A stretch of 64,000 bases of DNA, taken from the NCBI RefSeq assembly GCF_000189755.2, contig NZ_KI912183.1, positions 622,257-686,256 of the forward strand, written 5' to 3'. The notes beneath the pieces are model-generated. The model did no database searches and had not been told where the DNA came from. It saw only the letters and a program-made list of their open reading frames with translations. Both the position numbers and the translations under genes were made by a program. Shown piece by piece: positions 1 through 8,187 of the stretch (the stretch's first letter is position 1; each line of letters begins with the position of its first letter). The stretch comes from Desulfotomaculum nigrificans DSM 574 (GTDB lineage Bacteria; Bacillota; Desulfotomaculia; Desulfotomaculales; Desulfotomaculaceae).

Positions 1-1
1 A

Positions 2-394
2 CCCTTTAAAAACCTGGTCATAGCCTCGGTTTTTAAAATTTTAGGTTTATATTATCTTACCGCCGTTCCTTCATTGGGAATTTTGGGCTCGGCCTTGGCA
101 CTTAATGTTGGCTACTTGGTAATGGCCCTGTTAAATTATTTAGATTTAAGAATGTTGATTGGCTATCGAATAAATCTTTCGCACGATATCATAAAACCTG
201 GATTAGCAGCCATAGGCATGGCTGTTAGCGTGTGGCAAATTAAACTTCTCCTGTTACCCTACTCGGCTTTATTAACACTGGTGATTGCTTTAACCACCGG
301 GTGTCTGGTTTACTTAATTCTGCTATTCTTATTGGGCGGGATACATAGAAAGGATTTTCGTCATATTAAAGACTTGATTAGCCAACGTTTCTAA
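2..394 (+). CDS. SpoVB/MATE-like polysaccharide flippase, C-terminal part (5' end outside window)
   Basis: The reading frame is open from the first bases of the window to a TAA at 392-394, so only about the last 130 residues are seen. They are strongly hydrophobic, with three or four predicted membrane helices and a short basic cytoplasmic tail (RKDFRHIKDLISQRF). The pattern of short helices and loops fits the C-terminus of the polysaccharide-biosynthesis/MVF family (SpoVB, MurJ, Wzx-like lipid-linked precursor flippases). In spore formers SpoVB is needed for cortex synthesis. The exact family member cannot be fixed from this fragment, and no catalytic motif is available. It is the only gene on this strand before the SASP-like gene at 995. 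Confidence 0.5.
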   Translation, partial: PFKNLVIASVFKILGLYYLTAVPSLGILGSALALNVGYLVMALLNYLDLRMLIGYRINLSHDIIKPGLAAIGMAVSVWQIKLLLLPYSALLTLVIALTTGCLVYLILLFLLGGIHRKDFRHIKDLISQRF

Positions 395-994
395 TTATTT
401 TCTGAGACTTTTGTTTTTTTAATACCACGTCATGATTGTATTTAAATTTTTTCATTGGTTTTATGCCCAACTTTTTAACAAAATAAATTAAAATCCATCG
501 TTGCATACTATAGATAGTTTCCGGAAACAATAAAATTTTTTAAAATTTATTTTTTTAACTCTACTGCCGAAAATTAAGCCGCCTGGCAAATCAACCTTAC
601 TGGATGGACCGGGCGGATGGGATTCGGCCAACAAAAGAGTAATCTCGGGAAACAGTTAAAAAGTACCAGGTAAAAGACAGTAAATATTCCGTTTAATGTA
701 TTTACAGAAAAAGAAGCACAAAGAAACAAACAATTTACCAGTAAATAATACCATCTAAAAATGGCAATAAAAAAATCAGGCTTTTAAGTCGGAAAAGTCA
801 ATGTCGAAAAAATGCATGTTATTGGTTAATAGAAATAAATATGCAAATATATCTAGCTAATCATAACAATATTAATTATTTTCACTGCCAGTGCTTTTGG
901 GGGTGAAAAAATAATAGCCCTCGCTGGAGTGCTTGTGGATAGTAAATTATGACTTTCCGAAAACATTCCAAAAAAATTAAAAGGGGGAAAAAAG
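395..994. other. 600-bp AT-rich intergenic region with one GC-rich block
   Basis: No convincing ORF is seen. Most of it is strongly A+T rich. A GC-rich island at about 562-640 stands out and shares the core CCGGGCGGATG (609-619) with another intergenic block at 11064-11074 (see findings). The last 20 bases before 995 hold a strong purine-rich ribosome binding site (AAAAGGGGGAAAAAAG). No terminator with a clear T-run follows the flippase gene. Confidence 0.5.
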
Positions 995-1162
995 ATGGCC
1001 AGAGATAAAGTGATGAATTGGAAGATGAAACACTATGCTGCCAGGGTGCAAGGCGTAGAAGGCTTAATCGAAGGTGAACACAGTGACTATGGCAATTTGA
1101 CTTCCCGGCAATGTGGTAACTTCGTAAAAATTGCTTTAGCCCGGGCCAATGAATTAGTATAA
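995..1162 (+). CDS. Small SASP-like protein (55 aa), divergent alpha/beta type
   Basis: A 55-residue basic protein begins at ATG 995 behind a strong GGGGG ribosome binding site. Its second half (GNLTSRQCGNFVKI.LARANE) resembles the C-terminal DNA-binding segment of alpha/beta small acid-soluble spore proteins, where a G-x-L-T-x-R-x-x-G stretch is followed by GGEMVKRM and a short helix. The GG-E-M-V-K-R core is degenerate here, and the N-terminal GPR protease site (E-I/F-A) is not obvious (GVEGLIEGEHS lies in that place). If genuine, it would coat spore DNA or be a divergent relative. The family assignment is by pattern only. The spacing to surE is short and convergent, with a shared hairpin between them. 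Confidence 0.5.
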   Translation: MARDKVMNWKMKHYAARVQGVEGLIEGEHSDYGNLTSRQCGNFVKIALARANELV

Positions 1163-1182
1163 AAAAAGCCCATAAAAGGGCT
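1161..1182 (-). terminator. Intrinsic terminator of surE
   Basis: On the minus strand an AGCCC/GGGCT stem (1167-1171 with 1178-1182, 6-nt loop) is followed by seven T residues. It sits 15 bases after the surE stop and just beyond the stop of the convergent SASP-like gene. Confidence 0.7.
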
Positions 1183-1197
1183 CAAGATTTAAAGAAC

Positions 1198-1959
1198 CTA
1201 TTTGGTCGGCAACCAGCCGGCCATTTTTTTGCGGAAACTATAGTCTGTAAGGTCAAGGTTTAACGGAGTGATGGAAATATAGCCCTGTTTGACAGCGGCA
1301 GCATCAGTTTCCAAATCATCTTCATCTAAATTATGAGGTTCACCGGCCATCCAAAAATAAATCTGCCCCCGGGGGTCAACCCGCTTATCAAAAACATTGA
1401 CATAACGCCGGCGGGCCAGTCTGGTGATTCTAACTCCCCGCCCATCATAATCCCAGGGTACATTAATATTTAATAAAACACCTGGTTCCAATGGGTAGGC
1501 CAACATCTTTGGTATAAATTCCTTCATAAAATTGGCCGCCACGCTATAGTCTAGATTCTCCCAGGCTGCTAAGGACACTGCCACTGCCGGAACATGGTTG
1601 ATTACCCCTTCAAAGGCGGCGGAGACTGTGCCAGAGTATAATACATCAGTACCAAGGTTGGGTCCTAAATTAATTCCTGATACCACTAAATCAGGTTTAT
1701 GATCTAAAATAGCTTCCAATCCAAGTTTAACACAATCAGCGGGTGTGCCGTCCACCACCCATCCCTTGGCATGGCCCGACTTAAATTTATGTACTTTAGC
1801 CCTTAAAGGGCGAGTCACCGTTATGCCATGCCCACAGGCACTTCTTTCCCTGTCGGGGGCTACCACATAAACCTCATCGGCCACCTCTTCCATTGCTTTA
1901 CGGAGGGCGCCAATACCTTCAGCGTAAATACCGTCATCATTAGAAATCAGAACCCGCAT
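1198..1959 (-). CDS. surE: 5'/3'-nucleotidase SurE
   Basis: This 253-residue protein is a metal-dependent nucleoside monophosphate phosphatase (survival protein E family). The N-terminal SNDDG (residues 6-10) carries the conserved Asp pair that binds the divalent metal. The family Ser/Asn metal site appears as SGINLGPNLG (residues about 94-103), followed by YSGTVSAAFEG. Length is normal for the family. Start is ATG 1959 with AGGAGGA directly upstream; that Shine-Dalgarno overlaps the TAG of the YpmA-like gene, so the two are probably translationally coupled. It likely has a role in nucleotide salvage and stationary-phase survival in the cytoplasm. Confidence 0.95.
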   Translation of the reverse strand: MRVLISNDDGIYAEGIGALRKAMEEVADEVYVVAPDRERSACGHGITVTRPLRAKVHKFKSGHAKGWVVDGTPADCVKLGLEAILDHKPDLVVSGINLGPNLGTDVLYSGTVSAAFEGVINHVPAVAVSLAAWENLDYSVAANFMKEFIPKMLAYPLEPGVLLNINVPWDYDGRGVRITRLARRRYVNVFDKRVDPRGQIYFWMAGEPHNLDEDDLETDAAAVKQGYISITPLNLDLTDYSFRKKMAGWLPTK

Positions 1960-1967
1960 AATTCCTC

Positions 1968-2147
1968 CTAGGTTTCATAAATAGAAATGGTCATACTTCC
2001 GTCCTCATCTTTGGTTAAGCCAAAAATAACTTGCTTTTCTTTTAACGTTCTATTGAGAAAGTCCACTACTTTATACATTTCCGGATAAGGGGCAAAACTT
2101 TTAGTGGCTATCAGCTCCAGTTTATCAGAGCCCTTGGTTTCTGTCAT
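1968..2147 (-). CDS. YpmA-like small protein (DUF4264 family)
   Basis: A 59-residue ORF runs from ATG 2147 to TAG 1968, preceded by a good GGAGGG ribosome binding site. The core YPEMYKVVDFLNRTLKEKQ, followed by FGLTKD and TISIYET at the end, matches the short DUF4264 proteins typified by Bacillus YpmA (a 'YKIVDFLNRTLK' motif followed by a short beta segment). Its function is unknown. It lies between folE and surE, with surE starting only 8 bases after its stop, so it is probably co-transcribed with surE. Confidence 0.75.
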   Translation of the reverse strand: MTETKGSDKLELIATKSFAPYPEMYKVVDFLNRTLKEKQVIFGLTKDEDGSMTISIYET

Positions 2148-2188
2148 AGACTACCCTCCAATCCAAATAATTTTTTGTAAATATAAAA

Positions 2189-2761
2189 TTAAGATTTAAG
2201 AATCAAACTCATGGCTTCGGCCCGGGAGGCATCATTCTTCTTAAACAGCCCCCGTACCGCTGAGGTAACTGTATGGGCACCCGGTACCCTGACCCCACGC
2301 ATGGACATACATAGATGCTCTGCCTCTACCACGACCACCACGCCGTAAGGGTTTAATTTGGTCATAATGGCATCGGCAATTTGTTTTGTCAATCGTTCTT
2401 GCAATTGGGGCCGGCGGGCATAACCGTTTACTAACCTGGCCAATTTAGAAAGGCCGGTTACATTGCCATTTCTGGGAATATAACAGACGTGGGCTTTCCC
2501 TATGAAAGGTATTAAATGGTGTTCACACATGCTAAATAAAGGGATATCTTTTACCAGCACCATTTCCTCATGCTCTTCAGAAAAGGTCTTGCTCAGATGT
2601 TCTGAGGGATCTTCTTCCAATCCCATAAATATCTCCTGATACATCTTAGCAACCCGAGCAGGGGTCTCTAATAACCCCTCCCGCTGGGGATCTTCGCCAA
2701 TAGCTTCTAAAATCATTTTTACTGCTTGCTCTATTTTATGTAAATCAAACATTTTTTGCAC
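2189..2761 (-). CDS. folE: GTP cyclohydrolase I
   Basis: This 190-residue FolE converts GTP to 7,8-dihydroneopterin triphosphate, the shared first step of tetrahydrofolate and 7-deazaguanine (queuosine) synthesis. Zinc-binding and catalytic residues are visible: MCEHHLIPF (Cys and His of the zinc site) and HLCMSMRG with the second zinc Cys. [10 protein letters not shown] near the N-terminus and RPQLQERLT are further type-I motifs. It is the last gene of the queD-queC-DUF366-queE-folE run, 4 bases after queE, which points to a main role in preQ0 synthesis here. Other FolE copies elsewhere in the genome cannot be excluded. Confidence 0.96.
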   Translation of the reverse strand: MQKMFDLHKIEQAVKMILEAIGEDPQREGLLETPARVAKMYQEIFMGLEEDPSEHLSKTFSEEHEEMVLVKDIPLFSMCEHHLIPFIGKAHVCYIPRNGNVTGLSKLARLVNGYARRPQLQERLTKQIADAIMTKLNPYGVVVVVEAEHLCMSMRGVRVPGAHTVTSAVRGLFKKNDASRAEAMSLILKS

Positions 2762-2765
2762 TCCT

Positions 2766-3509
2766 CTATAATTGACCCATCATTAGATGGGTTTGCGGAA
2801 TAACCCTAACGTTTTTTATTATTTTAAGGGCTTGTTCCTGTAGGTACAGTACCCTGGACACCGGTGGCGCAATTACGCCGCAGTTAGGTGTCACAGGTTG
2901 CAAGATTAAAACTGCCTGGGGAGCCAGTTCCTGCAGCAGTTCCCCCGCTTTTTGCAATTCTTCCACCTTAGTTTCTGCAGTTACCACGATTTTTACATAT
3001 AGTTCACGCTGCCTGGCAACTTTTATAAAATGTCGGTGTAAATCCCAGGGCGTAGGGGTGCCGGTAGCACTGGATAGTTTAACATCCATGCTAATTATAT
3101 CAATACCGGTAATGACCTCAGTCAGCCGGTCCGGCAAGGTACCGTTGGTCTCCAAAAAAATTCCTCGCCGGGTGCTGGGTAAATGCTTAATTAAATCCTT
3201 AATATACTCAGTATGTAACAAAGGTTCCCCACCGGTCAGGCTTACTGAATGATGCCAGGATAAATTATAATATTGCCTAATTATTTCGGCCACCTGGCCC
3301 GGTGTCATGGGGTTGGCCAAGTTGACAAAATCCCGGTAACCGGGGGACTTTTCCACTACACAGGTGGCAGGCTGTGGCTCAGTGGGGGTATCACAATAGG
3401 CACAGCACCAGTTACAGCCAGCAAAACGGATAAACACTTGCCGACAACCAACATAGGGTCCTTCCCCCTGCACCGAAGAGAATATTTCTTGCAGGTATGC
3501 AACCGGCAC
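2766..3509 (-). CDS. queE: 7-carboxy-7-deazaguanine synthase (radical SAM)
   Basis: QueE catalyses the radical-mediated ring contraction of 6-carboxytetrahydropterin to 7-carboxy-7-deazaguanine. The protein is 247 residues. It opens with the signature [12 protein letters not shown], then the [4Fe-4S] motif CNWCCAYC (CX3CX2C) around residues 32-39, [10 protein letters not shown], and a C-terminal substrate-handling segment with QPVTPN. Start is GTG 3509, sharing one base with the TAG of the DUF366 gene (TAGTG), with AGGGGGG upstream. The one-base overlap indicates coupled translation within the preQ0 operon. Confidence 0.95.
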   Translation of the reverse strand: MPVAYLQEIFSSVQGEGPYVGCRQVFIRFAGCNWCCAYCDTPTEPQPATCVVEKSPGYRDFVNLANPMTPGQVAEIIRQYYNLSWHHSVSLTGGEPLLHTEYIKDLIKHLPSTRRGIFLETNGTLPDRLTEVITGIDIISMDVKLSSATGTPTPWDLHRHFIKVARQRELYVKIVVTAETKVEELQKAGELLQELAPQAVLILQPVTPNCGVIAPPVSRVLYLQEQALKIIKNVRVIPQTHLMMGQL

Positions 3510-4072
3510 TAGTTTACCCCCCTAACTTTGCACCGGGCTAAATGTATGCTGACCGTTTCGTCGGCATAGGCCTGGGCAATGGATTGACCCAGGGCTAAAA
3601 TTTCAGCGGAGTTCCAGCCCATATCCGTTAAACCTATGGTGGGAACCGGTGTATTACGGGAAGACACATTTAATGCGGTATGGATTAAAGTGGAGACGGG
3701 ACTGGTAGTGGCAATGGACACCGATAATTTAAGGGTATCTTGATAAAGATCGTCTCCTTTTCTGGTTAACGCCACCCCCGCGTTTTGTTCTAAAATTTCT
3801 TTTATCATGGCCACAAACAGTCGCTGACGAATCACAGTTTTTTCCAAATCCATATCAAAATGCTCGATGATAAAATGCAACATATCTTCACTATAGATCG
3901 GGGCATTGTCCCTTACATCTGCTAAATCTACCATTTCGGTTAAGGCTACTTGACAAGCTCCTCGGAAGCAAACAATGCTATCACCCTGGATACCAAAATT
4001 CCGGAAGGCCCAAAGGGAGGATAATTGCCGCCCGTCATATTTTAGTGGTTCCTTGATTAAATGTACCAGCAT
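3509..4072 (-). CDS. DUF366 family protein embedded in the preQ0 operon
   Basis: This 187-residue protein matches the DUF366 family, known mainly from archaea and scattered bacteria. Conserved patches are YDGRQLSSLWAF near the N-terminus, GDSIVCFRGAC, MLHFIIEHFD, VIRQRL, GDDLY, KLSVSIATTSPVS and TPVPTIGLTD. The family has no established reaction as far as I know. I prefer start ATG 4072 because GAGGTGA sits six bases upstream; an earlier in-frame start at 4090 would overlap queC. Its position between queC and queE, overlapping queE by one base, argues for a part in 7-deazaguanine metabolism (handling of an intermediate, tRNA insertion or salvage). That is inference from context only. Confidence 0.8.
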   Translation of the reverse strand: MLVHLIKEPLKYDGRQLSSLWAFRNFGIQGDSIVCFRGACQVALTEMVDLADVRDNAPIYSEDMLHFIIEHFDMDLEKTVIRQRLFVAMIKEILEQNAGVALTRKGDDLYQDTLKLSVSIATTSPVSTLIHTALNVSSRNTPVPTIGLTDMGWNSAEILALGQSIAQAYADETVSIHLARCKVRGVN

Positions 4073-4082
4073 ATTACTCACC

Positions 4083-4769
4083 TCAGCCATTGTATACTAG
4101 GGTGGCAGGTAAATCCAGCCCCTGGGAAGTAAAGGCCCGCATCATGCGCTGGCAGCTTTCACATCTACCACACATTTTGTCACCGCCATGATAACAACTC
4201 CAAATTAAATCCCAGGGTACCCCCAATCTATGACCCAGGGCCACAATTTCTTTTTTATTCAGACGGTTGGTAAAACTTACCACCTTAACTTGATTTGCCG
4301 TGGAATAGGCCATTGCCGTACTGGCAGCAGTTACAAATTCCGGTGTGTTATCCGGAAAGGTGGCCGCTTCTTCGCGGTTAAAACCTGCCACTACCAACTG
4401 GCAGTTTAAGGTCTCTGCAAAACAAGCAGCAATATTAACAAATAAGCCGTTGCGATTCGGTACCCATACGGCTGCGGCTGTGGCTTTGGCCGTCGGTATG
4501 TAGTCCAGTTCCGGACCCATTGGTTCCGGAATGTTTTCCTCTTCATTTACTAAAGAGGTGGTGGTTATTTCGGCCAACCAGGGTAAGTCGATAACCCTGT
4601 GTTTAACCCCATAATAATTGGCTAAGGCTGCCGCAGCCTGTATTTCACGGGTAGCTGACCGTTGCCCGTAATTAAAAGTTAAAGCCAACTCCACCTTAGT
4701 TTCGGTAAGCCCATAAGCCAGGCAAACTGCAGAGTCCAGGCCCCCTGAAAGTAAGACAATACTTTTCAA
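4083..4769 (-). CDS. queC: 7-cyano-7-deazaguanine (preQ0) synthase
   Basis: QueC uses two ATP-dependent steps to turn 7-carboxy-7-deazaguanine and ammonia into preQ0. The PP-loop SGGLDS is at the N-terminus, VPNRNGLF and GFNREE lie in the middle, and the zinc site (CYHGGDKMCGRCESCQRM: four Cys) is at the C-terminus. I choose TTG 4769 as start: GGGAGG lies nine bases upstream and it gives 228 residues, the normal size, with no overlap of queD. An ATG start at 4802 would add 11 residues inside queD. Part of the preQ0 operon. Confidence 0.94.
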   Translation of the reverse strand: MKSIVLLSGGLDSAVCLAYGLTETKVELALTFNYGQRSATREIQAAAALANYYGVKHRVIDLPWLAEITTTSLVNEEENIPEPMGPELDYIPTAKATAAAVWVPNRNGLFVNIAACFAETLNCQLVVAGFNREEAATFPDNTPEFVTAASTAMAYSTANQVKVVSFTNRLNKKEIVALGHRLGVPWDLIWSCYHGGDKMCGRCESCQRMMRAFTSQGLDLPATLVYNG

Positions 4770-4773
4770 ATCC

Positions 4774-5157
4774 CTATTCCTCCCGGTAAGTGGCATAGGC
4801 ATCAGGCGATTCCCATACTGATATCTCTTGTAAAGTAACGCCTTCTCTTATTCCTGCAATTGGATTTTTCAATTTTTTATATATATAATAGGCTAAATTT
4901 TCCGCTGTGGGATTCATACCATCCTGGCCAAAACCAGGAATTTCATTTAAAAAACTGTGATCCAATTGGTCCACCACCTCGGCTAATAACTTTTTAATGG
5001 CTTTAAAGTCTACCAACATACCTAAATGGTCTAAATTATTGCCCTTTACCTTTACTTGCACATTCCATGTATGTCCATGCAGCCTGGCACAATCACCGGG
5101 ATAACCGCAAAGACTATGGGCAGCGGAGAACTTGCTATTAACTGTCAACTGGTACAT
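4774..5157 (-). CDS. queD: 6-carboxy-5,6,7,8-tetrahydropterin synthase
   Basis: This 127-residue PTPS-family enzyme converts dihydroneopterin triphosphate to 6-carboxytetrahydropterin. Zinc-binding histidines are visible in FSAAHSL and LHGHTWNV, with the catalytic Cys in DCARLHGH and the Asp/His dyad in QLDHSFLNE. PTAENLAYYI is the late family motif. It is the first gene of the operon, with AAGGAGG seven to eight bases before ATG 5157. The leader of about 120 bases upstream was inspected for a preQ1 riboswitch; none could be drawn. Confidence 0.94.
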   Translation of the reverse strand: MYQLTVNSKFSAAHSLCGYPGDCARLHGHTWNVQVKVKGNNLDHLGMLVDFKAIKKLLAEVVDQLDHSFLNEIPGFGQDGMNPTAENLAYYIYKKLKNPIAGIREGVTLQEISVWESPDAYATYREE

Positions 5158-5281
5158 ATGCGCTCCTCCTTAGATTTTTAGTATATCTCCCGGCCATGGA
5201 CTTTACTATAATTCTCCTCTTCATCCGATCTCCCTGCAAAATTAGATTATTTTTTTCTTGAGTAACGATTGTTTAAAAGAA

Positions 5282-5319
5282 AAGTGCATCTAAAACCTCC
5301 GGTAGGGTTAGATGCACTT
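5282..5319 (-). terminator. Intrinsic terminator of the TPR gene
   Basis: A 12-bp perfect stem (AAGTGCATCTAA at 5282-5293 with TTAGATGCACTT at 5308-5319) lies 17 bases after the TPR stop. On the minus strand it is followed by TTCTTTTAAA. It isolates the TPR gene from the preQ0 operon. Confidence 0.85.
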
Positions 5320-5336
5320 ACCAGTTAACTATTCAA

Positions 5337-6422
5337 CTATCCGGCCAGCCCCAGGGCTCGACCATAACATTCCGCTGCTTCATTCATTTTACCTTGTTCA
5401 GCCATTAATTCCCCCCGCAGCCCCCAGGCTTGATAATTTTGCGGATCCAGCCTAAGGATTGTTTCTACAATATCCTGCGCCTGCTCCAACTGACCAAGGT
5501 TAATTAGACAATGGCCATAGTTTAATAAAAAGGTAATATTATGGGGTGATAGTTCCACAGCCTTATTGTAACAATCAAGTGCTTCCTCTGTCCGTCCGGT
5601 ATTTTCTAGACAAATACCCAGGTTATTATATATCGTAGCATCCTGGGGGGCAGCCTTAAGAGCACTTTGATAGCAAGCTATGGCTTTGTCAACCTGGCCT
5701 AAATTATGATAACAGGAGGCCAGATTACTTAGCAGACCAAGATCTCCAGGTAAATACTGTCTAGCCACTTCATAACAGGCCAGAGCTTCTTCATACCGCT
5801 GCAGGTAGAAAAGGCTGTAGCCCTTGTTGTTTAATAATTCAGGGGTACAAAAATCCATCGTCTGGGCCAGACTATAAAACTCTACGGCCTCCGCATGCCG
5901 GTTTAGTTTGCTGAGAACTAACCCGGTATTAAATAAAATTGCCGCATCATTGCCACCCAAGGCCCTGGCTTGATCGAAACAAGTTAAGGCCTCCCGGTAA
6001 TGTCCGTTTTCCAGCAGGCAAAGCCCGATATTGTTCAACTCAGAGACCGGATCACCCACTGGCTCTGTGGACATAACCCGGTTTGTGTCCCCGGTCAAGC
6101 ATTCAATTTTTATTTCATCCCACTGATTTTGTTTCAAGCCCCCGTTAGACGCCCGGTTGAGCCAATAGATAAAACTGCCTGGCCCAAGTCCGGTGGCAGC
6201 TTTCTTACAGTGTAAGGCAGCCCGATCTAACTGGCCCAACTTTAAATACAAGCGACTGGCATGTAGATGTAAATTCGCCTGGTCCGGATTGGATTTAAGT
6301 GCCTTTTCCAGGGAAAGCAAGGCTGATTTACCTGCTCCGGCAGCCTCCAGTATATAGGCTACTATTTGCCATAGGCTAATTCTTTTGAGCATTCTGGCAA
6401 TCATTTGCTTAGTGTTCCACAT
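5337..6422 (-). CDS. Tetratricopeptide repeat protein (361 aa)
   Basis: This 361-residue protein consists mostly of tandem 34-residue TPR units. Their consensus W/Y-x2-LG-x2-Y-x7-A-x3-[FY]-x2-A is clear from about residue 25 to the end, for example NNLGICLENTGRTEEALDCY and SNLASCYHNLGQVDKAIACY. I count about nine repeats. There is no signal peptide or membrane span, so it is probably a cytoplasmic scaffold. No catalytic domain is attached and the partner is unknown. It is transcribed alone: a divergent gene lies upstream and a strong terminator lies downstream. Confidence 0.8.
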   Translation of the reverse strand: MWNTKQMIARMLKRISLWQIVAYILEAAGAGKSALLSLEKALKSNPDQANLHLHASRLYLKLGQLDRAALHCKKAATGLGPGSFIYWLNRASNGGLKQNQWDEIKIECLTGDTNRVMSTEPVGDPVSELNNIGLCLLENGHYREALTCFDQARALGGNDAAILFNTGLVLSKLNRHAEAVEFYSLAQTMDFCTPELLNNKGYSLFYLQRYEEALACYEVARQYLPGDLGLLSNLASCYHNLGQVDKAIACYQSALKAAPQDATIYNNLGICLENTGRTEEALDCYNKAVELSPHNITFLLNYGHCLINLGQLEQAQDIVETILRLDPQNYQAWGLRGELMAEQGKMNEAAECYGRALGLAG

Positions 6423-6633
6423 CCTGGCATCGCTCCTTTAATAACCTTTGCCTAATAATTCTGTCTTTTAATTTACTAATCCTTCCAATTATTCCTAAAT
6501 TCGTATGTCAAATCCCCTAACGTTTTGACATTCTTCATGGGATAAGTTTCTTTGTTTTTAAATCTTTGATTCCCAATTAGTGCTAACAGTGCTATATTAA
6601 TAGTAGAAGAAAACCCGAAGGGAAAGATGTTGT

Positions 6634-7095
6634 GTGGTGCAATATTTAACTGCCCCTAACTCTGACCTCGAATCATTACGTTTACAATTGGCGGCCTTGG
6701 TGCAACATCAACTTTGTTTTATGAACCATGTTTTATTTCCTAATTGCGTCTACATAACTTCCCTGGAACATAACAATGATGTGGAAGAAGAAAACTTTTA
6801 TTTGATATATGAAATAAAAAAAGACCGAGGCGGGATGCCGCAAGCAAATATTCATTTTTTACAAATTCCTTTAAGATTTCGTGGCCAGGGATTAGGAAGT
6901 AAGGTCTACCGTTTGTTGGAAGAGGTTTTGCGTAATCATGGCTGTGTATCGGTGGTTTTAGAGGCGCGGGTGAACTCATTAAATCCCCGGGATAATTCTG
7001 TTGGCTTTTGGGGTAAGCAGGGTTTTGTGCCGGGTGTGCATTATGCTTTCGATGATGAAAATTTTCCTATGATTAAGATGCTAAGGCAAACTTAA
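6634..7095 (+). CDS. GNAT family N-acetyltransferase
   Basis: A 153-residue protein starts at GTG 6634 with GAAGGGAAAG just upstream. The acetyl-CoA pyrophosphate-binding signature of GNAT proteins appears as LRFRGQGLGSKVYRLLEE (R/Q-x2-G-x-G/A) around residues 80-97. It is followed by VVLEARVNSLNPRDNSVGFW, the beta5-alpha4 region where the acceptor is usually bound. The first 60 residues are less typical. The acetyl acceptor is unknown. A possible extended -10 promoter (TGCTATATT at 6590-6598) precedes it. It is monocistronic and ends in a shared terminator. Confidence 0.8.
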   Translation: MVQYLTAPNSDLESLRLQLAALVQHQLCFMNHVLFPNCVYITSLEHNNDVEEENFYLIYEIKKDRGGMPQANIHFLQIPLRFRGQGLGSKVYRLLEEVLRNHGCVSVVLEARVNSLNPRDNSVGFWGKQGFVPGVHYAFDDENFPMIKMLRQT

Positions 7096-7115
7096 GGAGG
7101 CCGTGCGGCCTCCTT
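7094..7115. terminator. Bidirectional terminator between GNAT and flavoprotein genes
   Basis: The stem AAGGAGGCC/GGCCTCCTT has 9 perfect pairs and a GTGC loop, with T-runs on both strands. It overlaps the stop codon of the GNAT gene and abuts that of the convergent gene. Confidence 0.88.
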
Positions 7116-8033
7116 TTAAACTGTGGCTAATTGTTCCCTGGCCTTATTTTTTAATTCATCCAGGTACTTTACAGCTGCCAAAGCAGCCACTTGACCTTCA
7201 CCGGCAGCCTTACTTAACTGATAGGGGGCGCCGGTACAATCGCCTGCGGCAAAGACACCAGGAATATTGGTGGCGCCGCTTCTATCCACCTTAATACCTT
7301 GGTTGCTTATCTCCAACCCCGGTACCAGTTGATCCGGTAATACTGATTCCCGTATGATAAAAATACCGTCAGCGGATAAATTTTGGTCTTCCAGTGCTAC
7401 TCCAGTGGCCCACATTTCTCCGATAATACCCTTTGGTTTACCCTTAACAACTTTAATCTTTTGCTCCAGGGTAACTCCCTGGGCATCCTTTTCACTTATT
7501 ACTGGTACCAATACTACCTCGGCGGCTAATTCTGCCAAATAATTGGCTTCTTCTAAACCCTCCCGATTGTAGGCCAGTACAATTACTTTTTTGCCTTTAT
7601 ACAAAGGACCATCACAGGTGGCACAGTAGCTTACTCCCCGACCTAAATATTCCACTTCCTTGTCAATTGGTTTTACGGTACTTACGCCGGTGGCTAAAAC
7701 CACGGTACGGGCTTTATAAAATTTGTCTTTGGCCTGCAGGGCAAAACCGTCTTCCTCCGGGTATACACCGGTTATTTTGTTTTTATTGATGGACAACTTC
7801 ATTACATCTAAATGGCCCAAAAATCTTTTCCGCATCTCTTCCCCGGTTAGGTTGGGCAGACCCAAGTAATTCTCCACACTGGGAGCCCGGTGTAATTTGG
7901 GGCTGCAAAATTCTGTGCCGAAGATAGCCACTTTCTTTTTCCTGTTGGCTCCGTTGATAGCCGCGGAAAGACCTGCCGGACCACAACCCACTATAGCTAT
8001 ATCAAAGATTTCATTTACTTCCATATTCTCCAT
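7116..8033 (-). CDS. Thioredoxin-reductase-like flavoprotein lacking NADPH motifs
   Basis: This 305-residue flavoprotein has the thioredoxin reductase fold: an N-terminal FAD motif VGCGPAGLSAA, the redox-active CATC (within SYCATCDG, residues about 138-145) and the C-terminal FAD motif GVFAAGDCTG. The second dinucleotide domain is abnormal. In place of GxGxxA it has VIVLAYNREGLEEA, and the HRRxxxR that binds the NADPH 2'-phosphate is absent. This resembles flavin-type ferredoxin:thioredoxin reductases (FFTR) of clostridia, or other NADPH-independent relatives, rather than TrxB. The canonical TrxB lies at 19087-20010. Start ATG 8033 has GAGGTGA upstream. The electron donor is inferred, not shown. 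Confidence 0.75.
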   Translation of the reverse strand: MENMEVNEIFDIAIVGCGPAGLSAAINGANRKKKVAIFGTEFCSPKLHRAPSVENYLGLPNLTGEEMRKRFLGHLDVMKLSINKNKITGVYPEEDGFALQAKDKFYKARTVVLATGVSTVKPIDKEVEYLGRGVSYCATCDGPLYKGKKVIVLAYNREGLEEANYLAELAAEVVLVPVISEKDAQGVTLEQKIKVVKGKPKGIIGEMWATGVALEDQNLSADGIFIIRESVLPDQLVPGLEISNQGIKVDRSGATNIPGVFAAGDCTGAPYQLSKAAGEGQVAALAAVKYLDELKNKAREQLATV

Positions 8034-8187
8034 TTTATCACCTCAAAATAGATTAATTACGCATTTAGTACTTGTTTTCTTATGTCAAGTATTTTTCCCC
8101 GGTGGATAGTTTTTATCAAATCTGTATAAGTATAACCGAGCGATGGCTGGCTAAAATAATAAAAATTGGCTAAGGAGGCACAACAAG

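Noticed and set aside
5158-5280. Possible preQ1 riboswitch before queD
   Set aside because: An A-rich CTAAAAATCTAAGGAGG tail resembles the preQ1-I 3' tail, but no matching P1 stem and C-rich loop can be drawn upstream.
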